A program made the position numbers and the translations under genes. The notes beneath the pieces were generated by a model, which ran no database searches, was not told the origin of the DNA, and saw only the letters and a list, made by a program, of their open reading frames with translations. A DNA stretch of 52,189 nt from Actinomycetes bacterium (lineage in GTDB: Bacteria; Actinomycetota; Thermoleophilia; BMS3ABIN01): the NCBI GenBank assembly GCA_024276735.1, contig JAJRWQ010000068.1, positions 1 through 52,189 of the forward strand, read 5' to 3'. Below are positions 9,240-21,494 of this stretch, piece after piece (within the stretch, counting starts at the first letter, position 1; each line of letters begins with the position of its first letter).

Positions 9240-9605
9240 TCAAAGCAGCCGGCGCAGCTGCTCCTCCACCCGCCGCACCAGTTCCCCGGCATCCAGGCCG
9301 TCGGTGGCCAGCACGATGTCCGCCTGCTGCCGGGCGCGGGCCAGCCGCCGGCGCTGCTCCGCCAGCTGGCGCGGCTCCCAGCCGGTCTGCTTGCGCCCGG
9401 CGACGGTCTCGTCGGAGGCCTCCAGGTAGATCACCACCCGCGGCCGCGTGCGCCGGAAGAGGTCCGGTACCAGCGAGTGTTCCTGCGATACCGAGCGGGC
9501 GCGGTAGCCGCGCCGCGCCAGCGCCTGCGCCAGCAGCGACTTGCCCGAGCCGCAGACGCCGACGATGACGATGCCGCCCTCGCGATCGCTTGCCGACTCT
9601 CCCAT
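9240..9605 (-). CDS. Small P-loop nucleotide-binding protein
   Basis: A 121-residue protein with a Walker A motif GVCGSGKS at about residues 17-24 and a short kinase-like fold. VVIYLEASDETVAGRK may carry the lid region. It resembles small ATP-binding proteins of the shikimate/adenylate kinase superfamily, but I cannot assign a substrate. GGGGG precedes the ATG by about six bases. The gene sits between a SpoIIE-type phosphatase and secDF on the same strand, with a 57-base gap upstream and a 108-base gap downstream. Confidence 0.75.
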   Translation of the reverse strand: MGESASDREGGIVIVGVCGSGKSLLAQALARRGYRARSVSQEHSLVPDLFRRTRPRVVIYLEASDETVAGRKQTGWEPRQLAEQRRRLARARQQADIVLATDGLDAGELVRRVEEQLRRLL

Positions 9606-9662
9606 GTCCGACCCCCGTGGATCATCAAGCTCCCGGCGCCGGCAGCCGGCGGTGCGACGAAG

Positions 9663-10370
9663 CTACAGCGGGTAGTGAACGGTCATCTCCCGCACCTGCC
9701 CCCCGTCACCGTCGCCGGCGACCTTCAGCGCCACCACGCTGATGTCGTCCCCGGCACGGCCGCCGTCCCGCTCCAGCGCCCAGCGCAGCATGCCCCGGCT
9801 CACCTCCGCCGCCGACCCCCGGGCCAGCGACGCCGCCACCGAGGCCAGCTCCGCGGGCGTCGCCGGCCGGCCGCTGCCCCTGCCCGCGGCGAGGATGCCG
9901 TCGGAGAAGGCCACCACCGTGCGCGGCTCCATCAGGGGAAACTGCTCTATCTGCGGCCGGATCATGCGCCGGGTGCCGATGGGCACCGCCTCCGCCTCCA
10001 GCAGCCGCGTCTCCCCCTCCCCTTCGATCACCAGCACCGGGCAATTGGAGTTGCGGGAGACCACCAGTTGCCCGTGGTTGGTGTCGGCGGAAATGATGGT
10101 CAGGGTCGCCGAGACCTGGGCCCGCCGCTGGGCGTAGAGGGCGTCGTGCACCGCCCGGGCGACGGCGCCGTCACGGGCACCCTCGGCGATCAGGGAGATG
10201 GCCCGGGAGACGACGAAGGAGCTGATGGCCTTGGCGGCGGCGCCGCTGCCTTGCCCGTCGGAGAGCACCACGCTCAGCCCCCCCGTGGGCCGCTCCGTCA
10301 CCTCGACGGTGTCCCCGCCGGGCGAAACCCCGAACTTGTCGGTCTTGCTGACGGCGATCTCGAGCTGCAA
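9663..10370 (-). CDS. SpoIIE/PP2C-type serine phosphatase
   Basis: A 235-residue PP2C-like phosphatase of the SpoIIE/RsbX type with no extra sensor domain. Metal-binding aspartates are visible in VLSDGQGSGAAA, VVAFSDGI and GDDISVVALK. Such enzymes dephosphorylate anti-sigma-factor antagonists or similar partners; the partner is not in this window. The start is TTG 10370, six bases after the yajC stop, with GAGGA in the yajC end as a possible ribosome site. Its place between yajC and secDF is unusual. Confidence 0.85.
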   Translation of the reverse strand: MQLEIAVSKTDKFGVSPGGDTVEVTERPTGGLSVVLSDGQGSGAAAKAISSFVVSRAISLIAEGARDGAVARAVHDALYAQRRAQVSATLTIISADTNHGQLVVSRNSNCPVLVIEGEGETRLLEAEAVPIGTRRMIRPQIEQFPLMEPRTVVAFSDGILAAGRGSGRPATPAELASVAASLARGSAAEVSRGMLRWALERDGGRAGDDISVVALKVAGDGDGGQVREMTVHYPL

Positions 10371-10376
10371 GGGAAG

Positions 10377-13352
<2,976 letters not shown>

Positions 13353-13430
13353 CGCCGCCTCCCTGTAGCCGCCGGGGCGCGGCCCATGCCGCCCGCCCGG
13401 CCGTACGCTACGCGAAGCCCCGCCGCATCA

Positions 13431-14453
13431 TCATAACAGCAACATGGCGTCACCGAAGCTGTAGAAGCGGTAGCGCTCGGCCACCGCCAGCCGGTAGAGC
13501 CGCCTCACTTCCCGGACCCCGGCGAAGGCCATCACCATCGCCAGCAGCGTGGAACGCGGCAGGTGAAAGTTGGTGAGCAGAGCATCGACGGCCCGGAAGC
13601 GGTAGCCGGGGGTGATGAAGAGATCCGTCTCGCCCGCCGGCGCCCCGCCGGCGCCGAAGACCGTCTCCAGCACCCGCACGCTGGTGCTGCCCACCGCCAC
13701 CACCCGCCGTCCCTCCCGGCGCGCCGCGGCCACGGCCGCGTACGAATCCCGCGGCAGGTGGTAGCGCTCGCGGTGAATCCGGTGCCGTTCCAGGTCGTCG
13801 GCGGCAACGGGACGAAAGGTGTCGAGGCCGATGTGCAGCGTCAGCGGCGCCGTGGCGATGCCGGCATCGCGCAGGCGCTCCAGCAGCCGCGGCGTGAAGT
13901 GCAGGCCGGCGGTGGGTGCCGCCGCCGAGCCCACCTCGCGGGCGTAGACCGTCTGGTACTCGTCCGGGCGTGCCAGCGGCTCGCGGATGTAGGGCGGCAG
14001 GGGCATCTCCCCGAATCGCTCCAGCAACCGCAGGGCATCGGCGCCGTCGTTTTCCGCCAGTAGCCAGCGGCCCTCGCCCAGGTGCTCCACCAGCGTGAAG
14101 GCGGGAATCGCGGCCGCGTCCGCCGCTGGCGCCAGGGGGGTGCCCGGCTTCAGCCTCGCCGAGGGCCGCGCCAGCACCTCCCACCTCTTTTCCCCGCGCC
14201 GGTCGAGGAAGAGCAGCTCCACGCGGCCGCCGGTGGGCTTCACCGCCCGCAGGCGCGCGGGCATCACCCGCGAATCGTTGTAGACCAGGAGGTCGCCCCG
14301 GCGGAGAAGCGACGGCAGCTCGTCCAGGCGCCGGTGATCCACGGCGCCGCTGCCGCGATCGTAGACCATCAGGCGACTGCTGTCCCGGGGGGAAGCCGGG
14401 CGCTGGGCGATCAGCTCCGGCGGCAGCTCGTATTCGAGCTCCGAGGTACGCAT
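13431..14453 (-). CDS. queA: S-adenosylmethionine:tRNA ribosyltransferase-isomerase
   Basis: QueA transfers and rearranges the ribosyl group of SAM onto preQ1-tRNA to make epoxyqueuosine. The 340 residues match the family length. Recognisable blocks are YELPPELIAQRPASPRDSSR at the N-terminus, GDLLVYNDSRVMPARL, PTAGLHFTPRLLERL and LTNFHLPRSTLLAMVMAFAG. The ATG lies eight bases after the queH stop with no clear Shine-Dalgarno, so it is probably translated by coupling to queH. Confidence 0.97.
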   Translation of the reverse strand: MRTSELEYELPPELIAQRPASPRDSSRLMVYDRGSGAVDHRRLDELPSLLRRGDLLVYNDSRVMPARLRAVKPTGGRVELLFLDRRGEKRWEVLARPSARLKPGTPLAPAADAAAIPAFTLVEHLGEGRWLLAENDGADALRLLERFGEMPLPPYIREPLARPDEYQTVYAREVGSAAAPTAGLHFTPRLLERLRDAGIATAPLTLHIGLDTFRPVAADDLERHRIHRERYHLPRDSYAAVAAARREGRRVVAVGSTSVRVLETVFGAGGAPAGETDLFITPGYRFRAVDALLTNFHLPRSTLLAMVMAFAGVREVRRLYRLAVAERYRFYSFGDAMLLL

Positions 14454-14461
14454 GGGCGGGT

Positions 14462-15010
14462 TCAGCGCCGCGCCCGCGCCAGCGCCGCCTCCTGCTCGCT
14501 GAAGATGCAGCCACAGTACTTCTGGCGGTAGAGGTCGGCCTCGCGGGAGAGCTCGACGCTGCGGCGGTAGCGGGGCCGCAGGTCCCGGTAGGCGAATTCC
14601 ACCCCGGCGTCCGCCGCTGCCTCCTCGCCCTGCTCGATGATGATGTCGTGATCCTGCCAGGGGCTCACCGAGAGGGTGGTGCTGAAACAGTCGAAGCCGC
14701 CGGCCGCCGCCAGCTCGGCGGTGTAACGCAGGCGCTGGCCGATGCAGAAGCGGCAGCGCTCACCCTTCTCCTCGCTGCCCCTGACCATGCGCAGCCACTC
14801 GCGCACGTCGTAGTGGGGCTCGCCCACCAGGGGCAGGCGCAGCTTGCTGGCGTAAGCCAGCAGGGTGTCGTAACGCCGGTGGTGCTCGGCAAAGGGATGG
14901 ATGTTGGGATTGAAGAAGGTGCCGGTCACCTCCGCCCCCTCGAGCTGCCAGGACTCGATGGTGGCGGTGGAGCAGGGAGCGCAACAGATGTGGAGAAGTA
15001 CCTTGAGCAT
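14462..15010 (-). CDS. queH: Epoxyqueuosine reductase QueH
   Basis: QueH (old DUF208) reduces epoxyqueuosine to queuosine, replacing the cobalamin enzyme QueG. The 182-residue protein shows the cysteine signatures HICCAPCS at the N-terminus, RCRFCIGQRLR in the middle and YCGCIFSEQE near the end, which bind an iron-sulfur cluster and a second metal in characterised members. It heads the queH-queA unit. An AT-richer gap of 147 bases separates it from the divergent DUF3048 gene. Confidence 0.95.
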   Translation of the reverse strand: MLKVLLHICCAPCSTATIESWQLEGAEVTGTFFNPNIHPFAEHHRRYDTLLAYASKLRLPLVGEPHYDVREWLRMVRGSEEKGERCRFCIGQRLRYTAELAAAGGFDCFSTTLSVSPWQDHDIIIEQGEEAAADAGVEFAYRDLRPRYRRSVELSREADLYRQKYCGCIFSEQEAALARARR

Positions 15011-15102
15011 AGAAGCAAATCCCGGGCGAACACAAACAGGATTCTAACAGATGCCGGCGGCAACGGGAACGCGCACCGCCGCGCCACGGTGGCAGCGCTG
15101 CT

Positions 15103-15131
15103 TTGACATGGCGATCCCGATCGGCTACTCT
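15103..15131 (+). promoter_or_regulatory. Sigma-A type promoter for the DUF3048 gene
   Basis: TTGACA (15103-15108) and TACTCT (15126-15131) are separated by exactly 17 bases. The -35 box is a perfect consensus and the -10 box matches at four of six positions. Transcription would start near 15138, giving a leader of about 20 bases before the ATG at 15158. Confidence 0.75.
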
Positions 15132-15157
15132 CGAATGAGTAAGAGAAAGCTCTACCG

Positions 15158-16279
15158 ATGACAAGACCCCCTTCAAGTTCCAGTTCCGGTTTTTCCCAGA
15201 CCACCGTGATCGTCCTGCTGGCGTTGCTGCTGTCCGGCTCGCTCGCGTTCGTGGGCTGGGCCGTCTACGACTCCTTCAAGGGCGACGACGTGGTGCCGGT
15301 GGTTACCACCGCCGAAGAAGAGGAAGCGGAGGAAGTGGTTCCGCCACCACCGCCGCCGCCGGATCCCAGGTATTACTGCACCCTCGACGGCACCGCCTAC
15401 GACGACCGCGGGCCCACGCGCAAGCGTCCCATCGTCATCCAGGTGGACAACGCGCCCGCCGCCAGGCCGCAGATCGGCCTTGGCCGCGCCGACATCGTCT
15501 ACGAGGCGATGGCCGAGGGCCAGGTGACCCGTTTCTCGGCGGTCTTCGGCTGCCGCGACGCGGAGACGGGGGGGCCGGTGCGCAGCGCCCGCCTCATCGA
15601 CCTGGAACTGGTGCCGGAATACCAGGCGCTGCTGGCCGACTCCGGCGCCAGCATCGGCGTCACCAACGAGCTGGCGGCAGCGCCGGACGTGCCCCGGATC
15701 AACCACGGCGCCTATCCCGCCGCCTACTGGCGCGTGGGCGACCGCGCCGCCCCCCACAACCTGATGACCAGCACCATCCTGCTGCGCCAGGTGGCAGCGG
15801 AAGCAGGCATTCCCATCGAGGTGGAGGTGGGTGACGGCCCCGCCTTCAAGGACGATTCGCCGGCGCCGGGCAACATCAGGCACATCGCCGTTCCCTACTC
15901 TCCCTGGGCGCAGGTGAGCTACGACTACGATCCCGGCAGCAACAGCTGGCTGCGCTCCATGCAGGGGAAGCCGCACCTGGACGCGGAGACGGGACGGCAG
16001 CTGGCGGCCAAGAACGTGATCGTCCAGTACGTGCCCTCCTACGATAGCAACATCATCGAGGACGCCAGCGGTGACCGGGGGCTGATCTTCGACCTCACCG
16101 GCTCCGGCCGGGTGCTGGTCTTCCGCGACGGCGAAGTGATCGGCGGCACCTGGTCACGGCCGGGCTCCAGCGCGGTCACCACCTACATGGACGACGCGGG
16201 CCGCACCATCCCCCTGGACCGCGGCCCCACCTGGATACAGCTGGTGCCCACCGAGTTTACCGCCGTCTCCTGGAACTGA
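15158..16279 (+). CDS. DUF3048 (YerB-like) exported protein
   Basis: A 373-residue protein with one N-terminal membrane helix (about 18-40), an acidic and proline-rich spacer (EEEEAEEVVPPPPPPP) and a DUF3048 domain. The domain shows IVIQVDNAPAARPQIGLG, ADIVYEAMAEGQVTRFSAVF and GPVRSARLIDLEL. The domain is common in Gram-positive bacteria; its function is not established. It probably stands outside the membrane as an anchored protein; no lipobox cysteine is present. It is a single-gene unit with its own promoter and converges on ruvB with 24 bases between the stops. Confidence 0.93.
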   Translation: MTRPPSSSSSGFSQTTVIVLLALLLSGSLAFVGWAVYDSFKGDDVVPVVTTAEEEEAEEVVPPPPPPPDPRYYCTLDGTAYDDRGPTRKRPIVIQVDNAPAARPQIGLGRADIVYEAMAEGQVTRFSAVFGCRDAETGGPVRSARLIDLELVPEYQALLADSGASIGVTNELAAAPDVPRINHGAYPAAYWRVGDRAAPHNLMTSTILLRQVAAEAGIPIEVEVGDGPAFKDDSPAPGNIRHIAVPYSPWAQVSYDYDPGSNSWLRSMQGKPHLDAETGRQLAAKNVIVQYVPSYDSNIIEDASGDRGLIFDLTGSGRVLVFRDGEVIGGTWSRPGSSAVTTYMDDAGRTIPLDRGPTWIQLVPTEFTAVSWN

Positions 16280-16303
16280 GCCGCCGCTTCCCGGGCGTGC
16301 CGG

Positions 16304-17326
16304 CTAGAACAGCTGCTCCTCGCCCCCGGGCTGGCTGATCCCCAGGTGCTCGTAGGCGAGGCGGGTGGCGATGCGCCCCCGCGGGGTGCGCTGGATGAGG
16401 CCCCGCTGGAGCAGGTAGGGCTCGTAGACGTCTTCGATGGTGTCGTGCTCCTCACCCATCGCCACCGCCAGCGTGCCCAGGCCCACCGGCCCGCCGCCGA
16501 ACTTCTCCACGATCAGGGTGAGTATCTCCCGGTCCACCTTGTCCAGCCCCTCGCTGTCCACCTCCAGCATGACCAGCGCCTGCGCCGCCACCTCCCGGGT
16601 GATGCGCCCGTCGTGCTTGACCTGCGCGTAGTCACGCACCCGCCTCAGCAGGCGGTTGGCCACCCGCGGCGTCCCCCGCGAGCGGCGGGCGATCTCCGCC
16701 AGGCCCTCCTCCTCGGCCTCGACGCCGAGGATGGCAGCGGCGCGGGACGTCACCTGCACCAGCTCTTCCTCGCCGTAGTAGTCTAGTCGGTGGGTGACCC
16801 CGAAGCGGTCTCTCAGCGGCGTGGTGATCAGCCCCGTGCGGGTGGTGGCGCCCACCAGCGTGAAGCGGGGCACGTCCAGGCGCAGGGTGCGGGCGCTGGG
16901 CCCCTCGCCGATGACGATGTCGAGCTGGAAATCCTCCATGGCCGGGTAGAGCACTTCCTCCACCGAGCGGTTCAGCCGGTGGATCTCGTCGATGAAGAGC
17001 ACGTCGCCCGCCTCCAGGTTGGTGAGGATGGCGGCGATGTCGCCCTTGCGTTCCAGCATCGGGCCCGAGGTGGTGCGGATGGCCACGCCCATCTCGTTGG
17101 CGATGATCCCCGCCAGGGTGGTCTTGCCCAGGCCGGGAGGCCCCACCAGCAGCACGTGGTCCAGGGCCTCGCCGCGCGAGCGGGCCGCCTCGATGAAGAT
17201 GCGCAGCTGGTCCTTGATCGCCTCCTGCCCCAGGAACTCGTCGAAGCTCCGGGGCCTGAGCGAGAGCTCCAGGTCCTGTTCCTCTTCGTGGACCGCCGGG
17301 TCGGCGAGGCGATACTCGTCGTTCAC
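16304..17326 (-). CDS. ruvB: Holliday junction branch migration ATPase RuvB
   Basis: RuvB is the hexameric AAA+ motor of the RuvAB complex. In 340 residues the Walker A motif GPPGLGKT is at 62-69, Walker B is [10 protein letters not shown], sensor 1 is GATTRTG, and the winged-helix end contains [14 protein letters not shown]. The start is GTG 17326 with GGGGGA upstream. It follows ruvA by 138 bases, longer than the gaps inside most such operons. I see no strong promoter in that gap. Confidence 0.98.
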   Translation of the reverse strand: MNDEYRLADPAVHEEEQDLELSLRPRSFDEFLGQEAIKDQLRIFIEAARSRGEALDHVLLVGPPGLGKTTLAGIIANEMGVAIRTTSGPMLERKGDIAAILTNLEAGDVLFIDEIHRLNRSVEEVLYPAMEDFQLDIVIGEGPSARTLRLDVPRFTLVGATTRTGLITTPLRDRFGVTHRLDYYGEEELVQVTSRAAAILGVEAEEEGLAEIARRSRGTPRVANRLLRRVRDYAQVKHDGRITREVAAQALVMLEVDSEGLDKVDREILTLIVEKFGGGPVGLGTLAVAMGEEHDTIEDVYEPYLLQRGLIQRTPRGRIATRLAYEHLGISQPGGEEQLF

Positions 17327-17464
17327 GATAGCATTCCCCCCTGGTGCCGGTGCCCGCCAGGAAGATCAGCGCCGGTGGCAGCCGTTTCCACTCCCGGGGA
17401 CCAGCCCGGCAACGGGGCCGCTGCCGCCGGCCACGCCGCTTCCGTGCCGCGGCTGCCGCTCACC

Positions 17465-18058
17465 TCAGTCACCCCCGGCCTTGCCGGCCGCGTGCTTCAG
17501 GGCCTGCCGCACCATTTCCTCCACGCCGGCTCCCTCGTCGCTGCAGGCCGCCAGCGCCGCCTCGGCCTCGGCGAAGTTGAAGCCCAGGCCCACCAGGGCC
17601 TCGCGGGCGAGGTAGTAGTCGTCCTTGCCGCCGGCCACCGGCTCTTCCGGCGCCACCGCCCCCACCTTGTCCTTCAGCTCCAGCACCAGCCGCTCGGCGG
17701 TCTTCCTGCCGATGCCGCTGATACTCTGGAAGAGGGCCACGTCGCGATCCACCACCGCCCGGCGCAGGTCCTCCGGCGAATAAGCGGAAAGCACCGCCAT
17801 CGCCACCCGGGGGCCGACGCCGGAGACGCCGATCAGCACCTCGAAGAAGGCGCGCTCCTCGGGGTCGATGAAGCCGTAGAGGGACATGGCGTCCTCGCGC
17901 ACGTACATGTGCGTGTAGACGAAAGCCTCGTCGCCGGGGTCGCCGACGGCGTTGAGCGCCCGCGCCGACATGGCCAGCCGGTAGCCCACGCCCCCCACTT
18001 CCAGCACTATCCCCTCGGGGCTGCGGGCGCGTATGGTTCCCTTGAGAGTTGCAATCAT
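17465..18058 (-). CDS. ruvA: Holliday junction-binding protein RuvA
   Basis: RuvA binds the four-way junction and loads RuvB. The 197-residue protein has the N-terminal barrel (MIATLKGTIRAR, GGVGYRL), the central helix-hairpin-helix pair (LIGVSGVGPRVAMAVLSAYS and FQSISGIGRKTAERLVLELK) and the C-terminal RuvB-contact domain (EALVGLGFNFAEAEAAL). It lies between ruvC and ruvB in the usual order, 30 bases after ruvC. Confidence 0.98.
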   Translation of the reverse strand: MIATLKGTIRARSPEGIVLEVGGVGYRLAMSARALNAVGDPGDEAFVYTHMYVREDAMSLYGFIDPEERAFFEVLIGVSGVGPRVAMAVLSAYSPEDLRRAVVDRDVALFQSISGIGRKTAERLVLELKDKVGAVAPEEPVAGGKDDYYLAREALVGLGFNFAEAEAALAACSDEGAGVEEMVRQALKHAAGKAGGD

Positions 18059-18088
18059 CGCCTGTGCCCCCGGCGCCTGCCGGGACGT

Positions 18089-18595
18089 TCATCCATGGAT
18101 GCCCAGCTTCGCCTCCGTTCGCCGCGAGTGGGCGTGGCAGATGGCCACTCCCAGGGCGTCGGCCGCGTGGTCGGGGCGCGGCACCCGGTCCAGCCCCAGC
18201 AGGGACTTCACCATCTGCTGCACCTGTCCCTTGGAGGCCTGCCCGTATCCTACCACCGCCTGCTTGATCCTGAGCGGCGTGTAGCCGGCCGGGTGAATGC
18301 CCCTCTCGGCGCAGGCGAGAATGATGACGCCGCGCGCCTGTCCCACCGACAGCGCCGCCTTGAGGTTGGCGCCGCCGAAGAGCTCCTCAATGGCCGCCGC
18401 GGCGGGAGAGTAATCATCGATCACTGCCTGCACCCCTCGGTAGAGCGCCAGCAGCCGCTCGCTCTCCGGGTCCCGGGCCGAGGTGGTCACCGTGCCGCAA
18501 TCCACCAGCCGCGGCCGGGACCCCGCCACCTCGATGATTCCCCAGCCGGTGGCGGCGGTGCCGGGATCGAGGCCGAGGATGAGGTCGCCGCCCAT
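18089..18595 (-). CDS. ruvC: Crossover junction endodeoxyribonuclease RuvC
   Basis: RuvC resolves Holliday junctions as a dimer. The acidic residues are in LILGLDPGTAATGWGI (D10), AAIEELFGGANLKAAL and PDHAADALGVAICHAH. I start at ATG 18595, giving 168 residues, the usual length. A longer frame reaching 18721 adds an unrelated Gly/Arg-rich stretch and is not supported. Confidence 0.97.
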   Translation of the reverse strand: MGGDLILGLDPGTAATGWGIIEVAGSRPRLVDCGTVTTSARDPESERLLALYRGVQAVIDDYSPAAAAIEELFGGANLKAALSVGQARGVIILACAERGIHPAGYTPLRIKQAVVGYGQASKGQVQQMVKSLLGLDRVPRPDHAADALGVAICHAHSRRTEAKLGIHG

Positions 18596-18729
18596 CAGCA
18601 GCCGCCCGCCGGGGCGCCGCGCCGCCGCGGGGCCGCCCCGCAGTGGCCGAGCGGGTGCCTTGCTTTCAGAACCAGGCCGTTGCGTCCCATGTCCATTTCC
18701 TGCCGCCGGAACGGCGGCCACGGGATCTC

Positions 18730-19476
18730 CTAGGCGAGCGCCTCGAGGATCTCCTCGCTGATATCGAAGTTGGCGTGTACCTGCTGGACGTCGTCGGCGT
18801 CCTCCAGCGCGTCCATCAGCCGCAGCATCTTCTTGGCGTCGCTCTCGTCCAGCTTCACCGTGTTCTTGGGCTGCATGGCCAGCTCCGCGGACTGCAGCCG
18901 GATGCCCGCCTCCTCGAGCGCCCGGCGCACCGCCATCAGCTCGGTGGGGGCGGTGACGATCTCGTAGGTGCTCTCGTCCTGCGACACGTCCTCGGCGCCG
19001 CTCTCGATGGCCACCGTCATCAGTTCGTCCTCGTCTACCGATTCGGCGCCGACGATGATGATCCCTTTACGCTCGAATATCCAGGCCACGGAGCCGGTCT
19101 CGCCCAGCTTGCCGTTGTTGCGGGTGAAGATGTTGCGGATCTCCGCCGCCGTGCGGTTGCGGTTGTCGGTGGTGGCCTCCACGAAGACGGCGACGCCGCT
19201 GGGCCCGTAGCCCTCGTAGGTGACCGTCTCGTAGCTGGATCCCTCGCCGCCGCCGCTGCCCCGCTGGATCGCCTTCTCGATGTTGTCCTTGGGCATCGAG
19301 TTGTCCTTGGCCTTCTGGATGGCGTTGGCCAGGGCGGGATTGCCATCGGGGTCGGGCCCGCCTTCCTTGGCGGCCACGGTGATGGCCCGTGACAGCTTGC
19401 TGAAGAGCTTGCCCCGCTTGGCGTCGGTGGCCGCCTTCTTGTGCTTGATCGATGACCACTTGGAATGACCGGACAC
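18730..19476 (-). CDS. yebC: YebC/PmpR family transcriptional or translational factor
   Basis: A 248-residue YebC-family protein. It opens SGHSKWSSIKHKKAATDAKR and continues with NIEKAIQRGSGGG, YEGYGPSGVAVFVEATTDNR and GSVAWIFERKGII. Members act as DNA-binding regulators or, in recent work, as factors that help ribosomes pass proline stretches. The start is GTG 19476 with GGAGG seven bases upstream. About 60 bases further up an AT-rich run (19530-19544) contains TATTAT on the minus strand, a possible -10 box without a good -35. The next gene on the strand is ruvC. Confidence 0.96.
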   Translation of the reverse strand: MSGHSKWSSIKHKKAATDAKRGKLFSKLSRAITVAAKEGGPDPDGNPALANAIQKAKDNSMPKDNIEKAIQRGSGGGEGSSYETVTYEGYGPSGVAVFVEATTDNRNRTAAEIRNIFTRNNGKLGETGSVAWIFERKGIIIVGAESVDEDELMTVAIESGAEDVSQDESTYEIVTAPTELMAVRRALEEAGIRLQSAELAMQPKNTVKLDESDAKKMLRLMDALEDADDVQQVHANFDISEEILEALA

Positions 19477-19601
19477 TGCTTTCCCTCCGGGTTCGTGGTT
19501 TTTCCTGGCCGATCGGTGATTCCGTTCAACCAATAATAATACAACAGGGCGGGGATCGATGCTCGGGCGCCGGCGGCGCCGGGCCGGTGGCGGGAACGGG
19601 C

Positions 19602-20213
19602 TCAGGCGGTGCCGGCAGGGTGCCGGCCGGCGACCATTTCCAGGAACAGCCCGTGCAGCCGGACGTCGGCGGTGAGCTCGGGGTGAAAGGCGGTGACCAG
19701 CAGGTTGCCCTCGCGGGCGGCGACGGCGTGGCCGGCGTGCGTCGCCAGCACCTCCACGCCGGGCCCGGCCGACTCGATCCAGGGGGCGCGGATGAAGACC
19801 CCGGGGAAGGGCTTCCCGTCCAGCAGGGGAAGCTCCAGCTCCGCCTCGAAGCTGTGCACCTGGCGGCCGAAGGCGTTGCGACGCGCCTCGATGTCCATGA
19901 GACCGACCAGCGGCTGTTCCCCGCCGACGACGGCGCCCGCGAGCAGCACCAGGCCGGCGCAGGTGCCGAGAATTGGCATCCCCTCCCTGCCCAGGCCGCG
20001 CACCGCCTCCAGCAGGTCGTACTCCACCATCAGCTTGCCGATGGTGGTGCTCTCGCCACCGGGTATCACCAGCGCGTCCAGCCCCTCGAGCTGCCGGCGC
20101 CGGCGCACCTCCCGCGTGCGGGCACCGGTGCGCTCCAGGGCGCGCCGGTGCTCGCGGAAGGCTCCCTGCAGCGAGAGTACGCCTACTAGCGGTGTCTGGT
20201 GGTCGTCGTTCAT
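19602..20213 (-). CDS. pdxT: Pyridoxal 5'-phosphate synthase glutaminase subunit PdxT
   Basis: PdxT supplies ammonia from glutamine to PdxS. The 203 residues contain [25 protein letters not shown], the nucleophile C85 in [11 protein letters not shown], and the catalytic His and Glu in FHPELT (about 177 and 179). I start at ATG 20213 (MNDDHQTP); a TTG nine bases upstream is possible. There is no clear ribosome site. It lies 87 bases after pdxS on the same strand. Confidence 0.97.
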   Translation of the reverse strand: MNDDHQTPLVGVLSLQGAFREHRRALERTGARTREVRRRRQLEGLDALVIPGGESTTIGKLMVEYDLLEAVRGLGREGMPILGTCAGLVLLAGAVVGGEQPLVGLMDIEARRNAFGRQVHSFEAELELPLLDGKPFPGVFIRAPWIESAGPGVEVLATHAGHAVAAREGNLLVTAFHPELTADVRLHGLFLEMVAGRHPAGTA

Positions 20214-20300
20214 GGGTGCCAAATCATGCCGGGCGGCCGGCGCCGGGAACGCGGCCGGGCGTCCCCGGGACGGCGGAGGAGCCTTTACGTGGAAAGGGCG

Positions 20301-21191
20301 CTACCAGCCGCGGTGCTGGAGAAGGTTCTCCTCGCCGATCTCGCGGATGTCCATCCCGGCCATTGCCTCCTTGAGGCCGGTGGAGACCCGCGCCAGGATC
20401 TCGGGGTCGTCGTAGTGGGTGGTGGCCTCGACGATGGCCTTGCCGCGGGCGGCGGGGTCCTCGCTCTTGAAGATGCCGGAGCCCACGAAGACACCGTCAG
20501 CGCCCAGCTGCATCATCAGCGCCGCGTCGGCGGGCGTGGCCAGGCCGCCGGCGGAGAAGTTGACCACCGGGAGCCTGCCGTTCTCCGCCACCCACTTCAC
20601 CAGCTCCAGCGGTGCCCGCAGGTCCTTGGCGGCGGCGGAGAGCTCCGCCTGGTCCATGCCGGCGAGGCGCCGGATCTCGCCGGTGATGGCGCGCATGTGG
20701 CGCACCGCCTCCACCACGTTGCCGGTGCCCGCCTCGCCCTTGGTGCGGATCATCGCCGCCCCCTCGGCGATGCGCCGCAGCGCCTCGCCCAGGTTGATGG
20801 CGCCACAGACGAACGGTACCTTGAATCTCCACTTGTCGATGTGGTGCGCCTCGTCGGCGGGGGTGAGTACCTCGCTCTCGTCGATGTAGTCGACCTCCAG
20901 CGCCTCCAGTATCTGCGCCTCCACGAAGTGGCCGATACGCGCCTTGGCCATCACCGGGATGGAGACCGTCTCCTGGATCTCCCGGATCTTCTCCGGGTCG
21001 GCCATGCGGGCGACGCCGCCCGCGGCACGGATGTCGGAGGGCACGCGCTCCAGCGCCATCACCGCCACCGCGCCCGCCTCCTCGGCGATACGCGCCTGCC
21101 CGGCGTCGGTGACGTCCATGATCACGCCGCCCTTGAGCATCTCCGCCAGGCCCGACTTCACTGTCATGGTTCCGATCTTCATCGCTCTCAT
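20301..21191 (-). CDS. pdxS: Pyridoxal 5'-phosphate synthase lyase subunit PdxS
   Basis: PdxS condenses ribose 5-phosphate, glyceraldehyde 3-phosphate and ammonia to PLP, forming a 12-mer that binds PdxT. The 296 residues include [59 protein letters not shown] and [20 protein letters not shown]. Two closely spaced ATG codons (21191 and 21182) could serve as start; AAAGG precedes the first by two bases and the second by eleven. A good promoter lies just upstream. Confidence 0.98.
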   Translation of the reverse strand: MRAMKIGTMTVKSGLAEMLKGGVIMDVTDAGQARIAEEAGAVAVMALERVPSDIRAAGGVARMADPEKIREIQETVSIPVMAKARIGHFVEAQILEALEVDYIDESEVLTPADEAHHIDKWRFKVPFVCGAINLGEALRRIAEGAAMIRTKGEAGTGNVVEAVRHMRAITGEIRRLAGMDQAELSAAAKDLRAPLELVKWVAENGRLPVVNFSAGGLATPADAALMMQLGADGVFVGSGIFKSEDPAARGKAIVEATTHYDDPEILARVSTGLKEAMAGMDIREIGEENLLQHRGW

Positions 21192-21214
21192 CGCCTTTCT
21201 TCTCTGATGTATTC

Positions 21215-21243
21215 ATCATAACCGAGAGTGGGTGAGGGGACAA
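21215..21243 (-). promoter_or_regulatory. Sigma-A type promoter for pdxST
   Basis: On the minus strand TTGTCC (21238-21243) and TATGAT (21215-21220) are 17 bases apart. The predicted start is near 21208, giving a leader of about 16 bases. The -35 box is only eight bases from the heptamer repeat element at 21252-21353. Confidence 0.72.
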
Positions 21244-21251
21244 ATTGGGTT

Positions 21252-21353
21252 GGATGCTGGACACTGGATTCTGGATGCTGGAGAGGTGCATCGCGCCTCG
21301 TTCCCACTTGGAAAACCAGGCGATTTTGTCCAGCGTCCAGCGTCCAGCGTCCG
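21252..21353 (-). repeat. Heptamer-armed dispersed repeat, inverted copy
   Basis: Read on the minus strand this has three GGACGCT-type heptamers, TGGAC, a 45-base core and then TCCAGCA/TCCAGAA/TCCAGTG/TCCAGCA heptamers. The core contains AAATCGC and GTGGGAACG at exactly the offsets found in the array at 51611-52053 (20 bases, then GTGGGAACG, then 16 bases). It lies between the divergent promoters of pdxST and guaB3. The whole 21192-21494 gap (303 bases) therefore holds two promoters, this element and the guaB3 leader. Confidence 0.85.
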
Positions 21354-21361
21354 CCCCACGG

Positions 21362-21390
21362 TTGACGCCCGCCGACACAGGGTGTAGCAT
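21362..21390 (+). promoter_or_regulatory. Sigma-A type promoter for guaB3
   Basis: TTGACG (21362-21367) and TAGCAT (21385-21390) have a 17-base spacer. Transcription would begin near 21397, giving a leader of roughly 98 bases before the ATG at 21495. The -35 box begins nine bases from the right end of the repeat element. Confidence 0.65.
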
Positions 21391-21494
21391 TCGCCCAGCC
21401 TGGGGTGCCGGGCCGCGGCCGGGTGGCCGAAACGGTGTCGCCCGGCGTCCCGCGCCACTTGAAGAATCCAACACCGGATCCAACGGAGGGTCAG

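Noticed and set aside
18596-18721. Extended N-terminus of RuvC
   Set aside because: The added residues are Gly/Arg-rich and unlike any RuvC; the family begins at the strand LILGLDPG.
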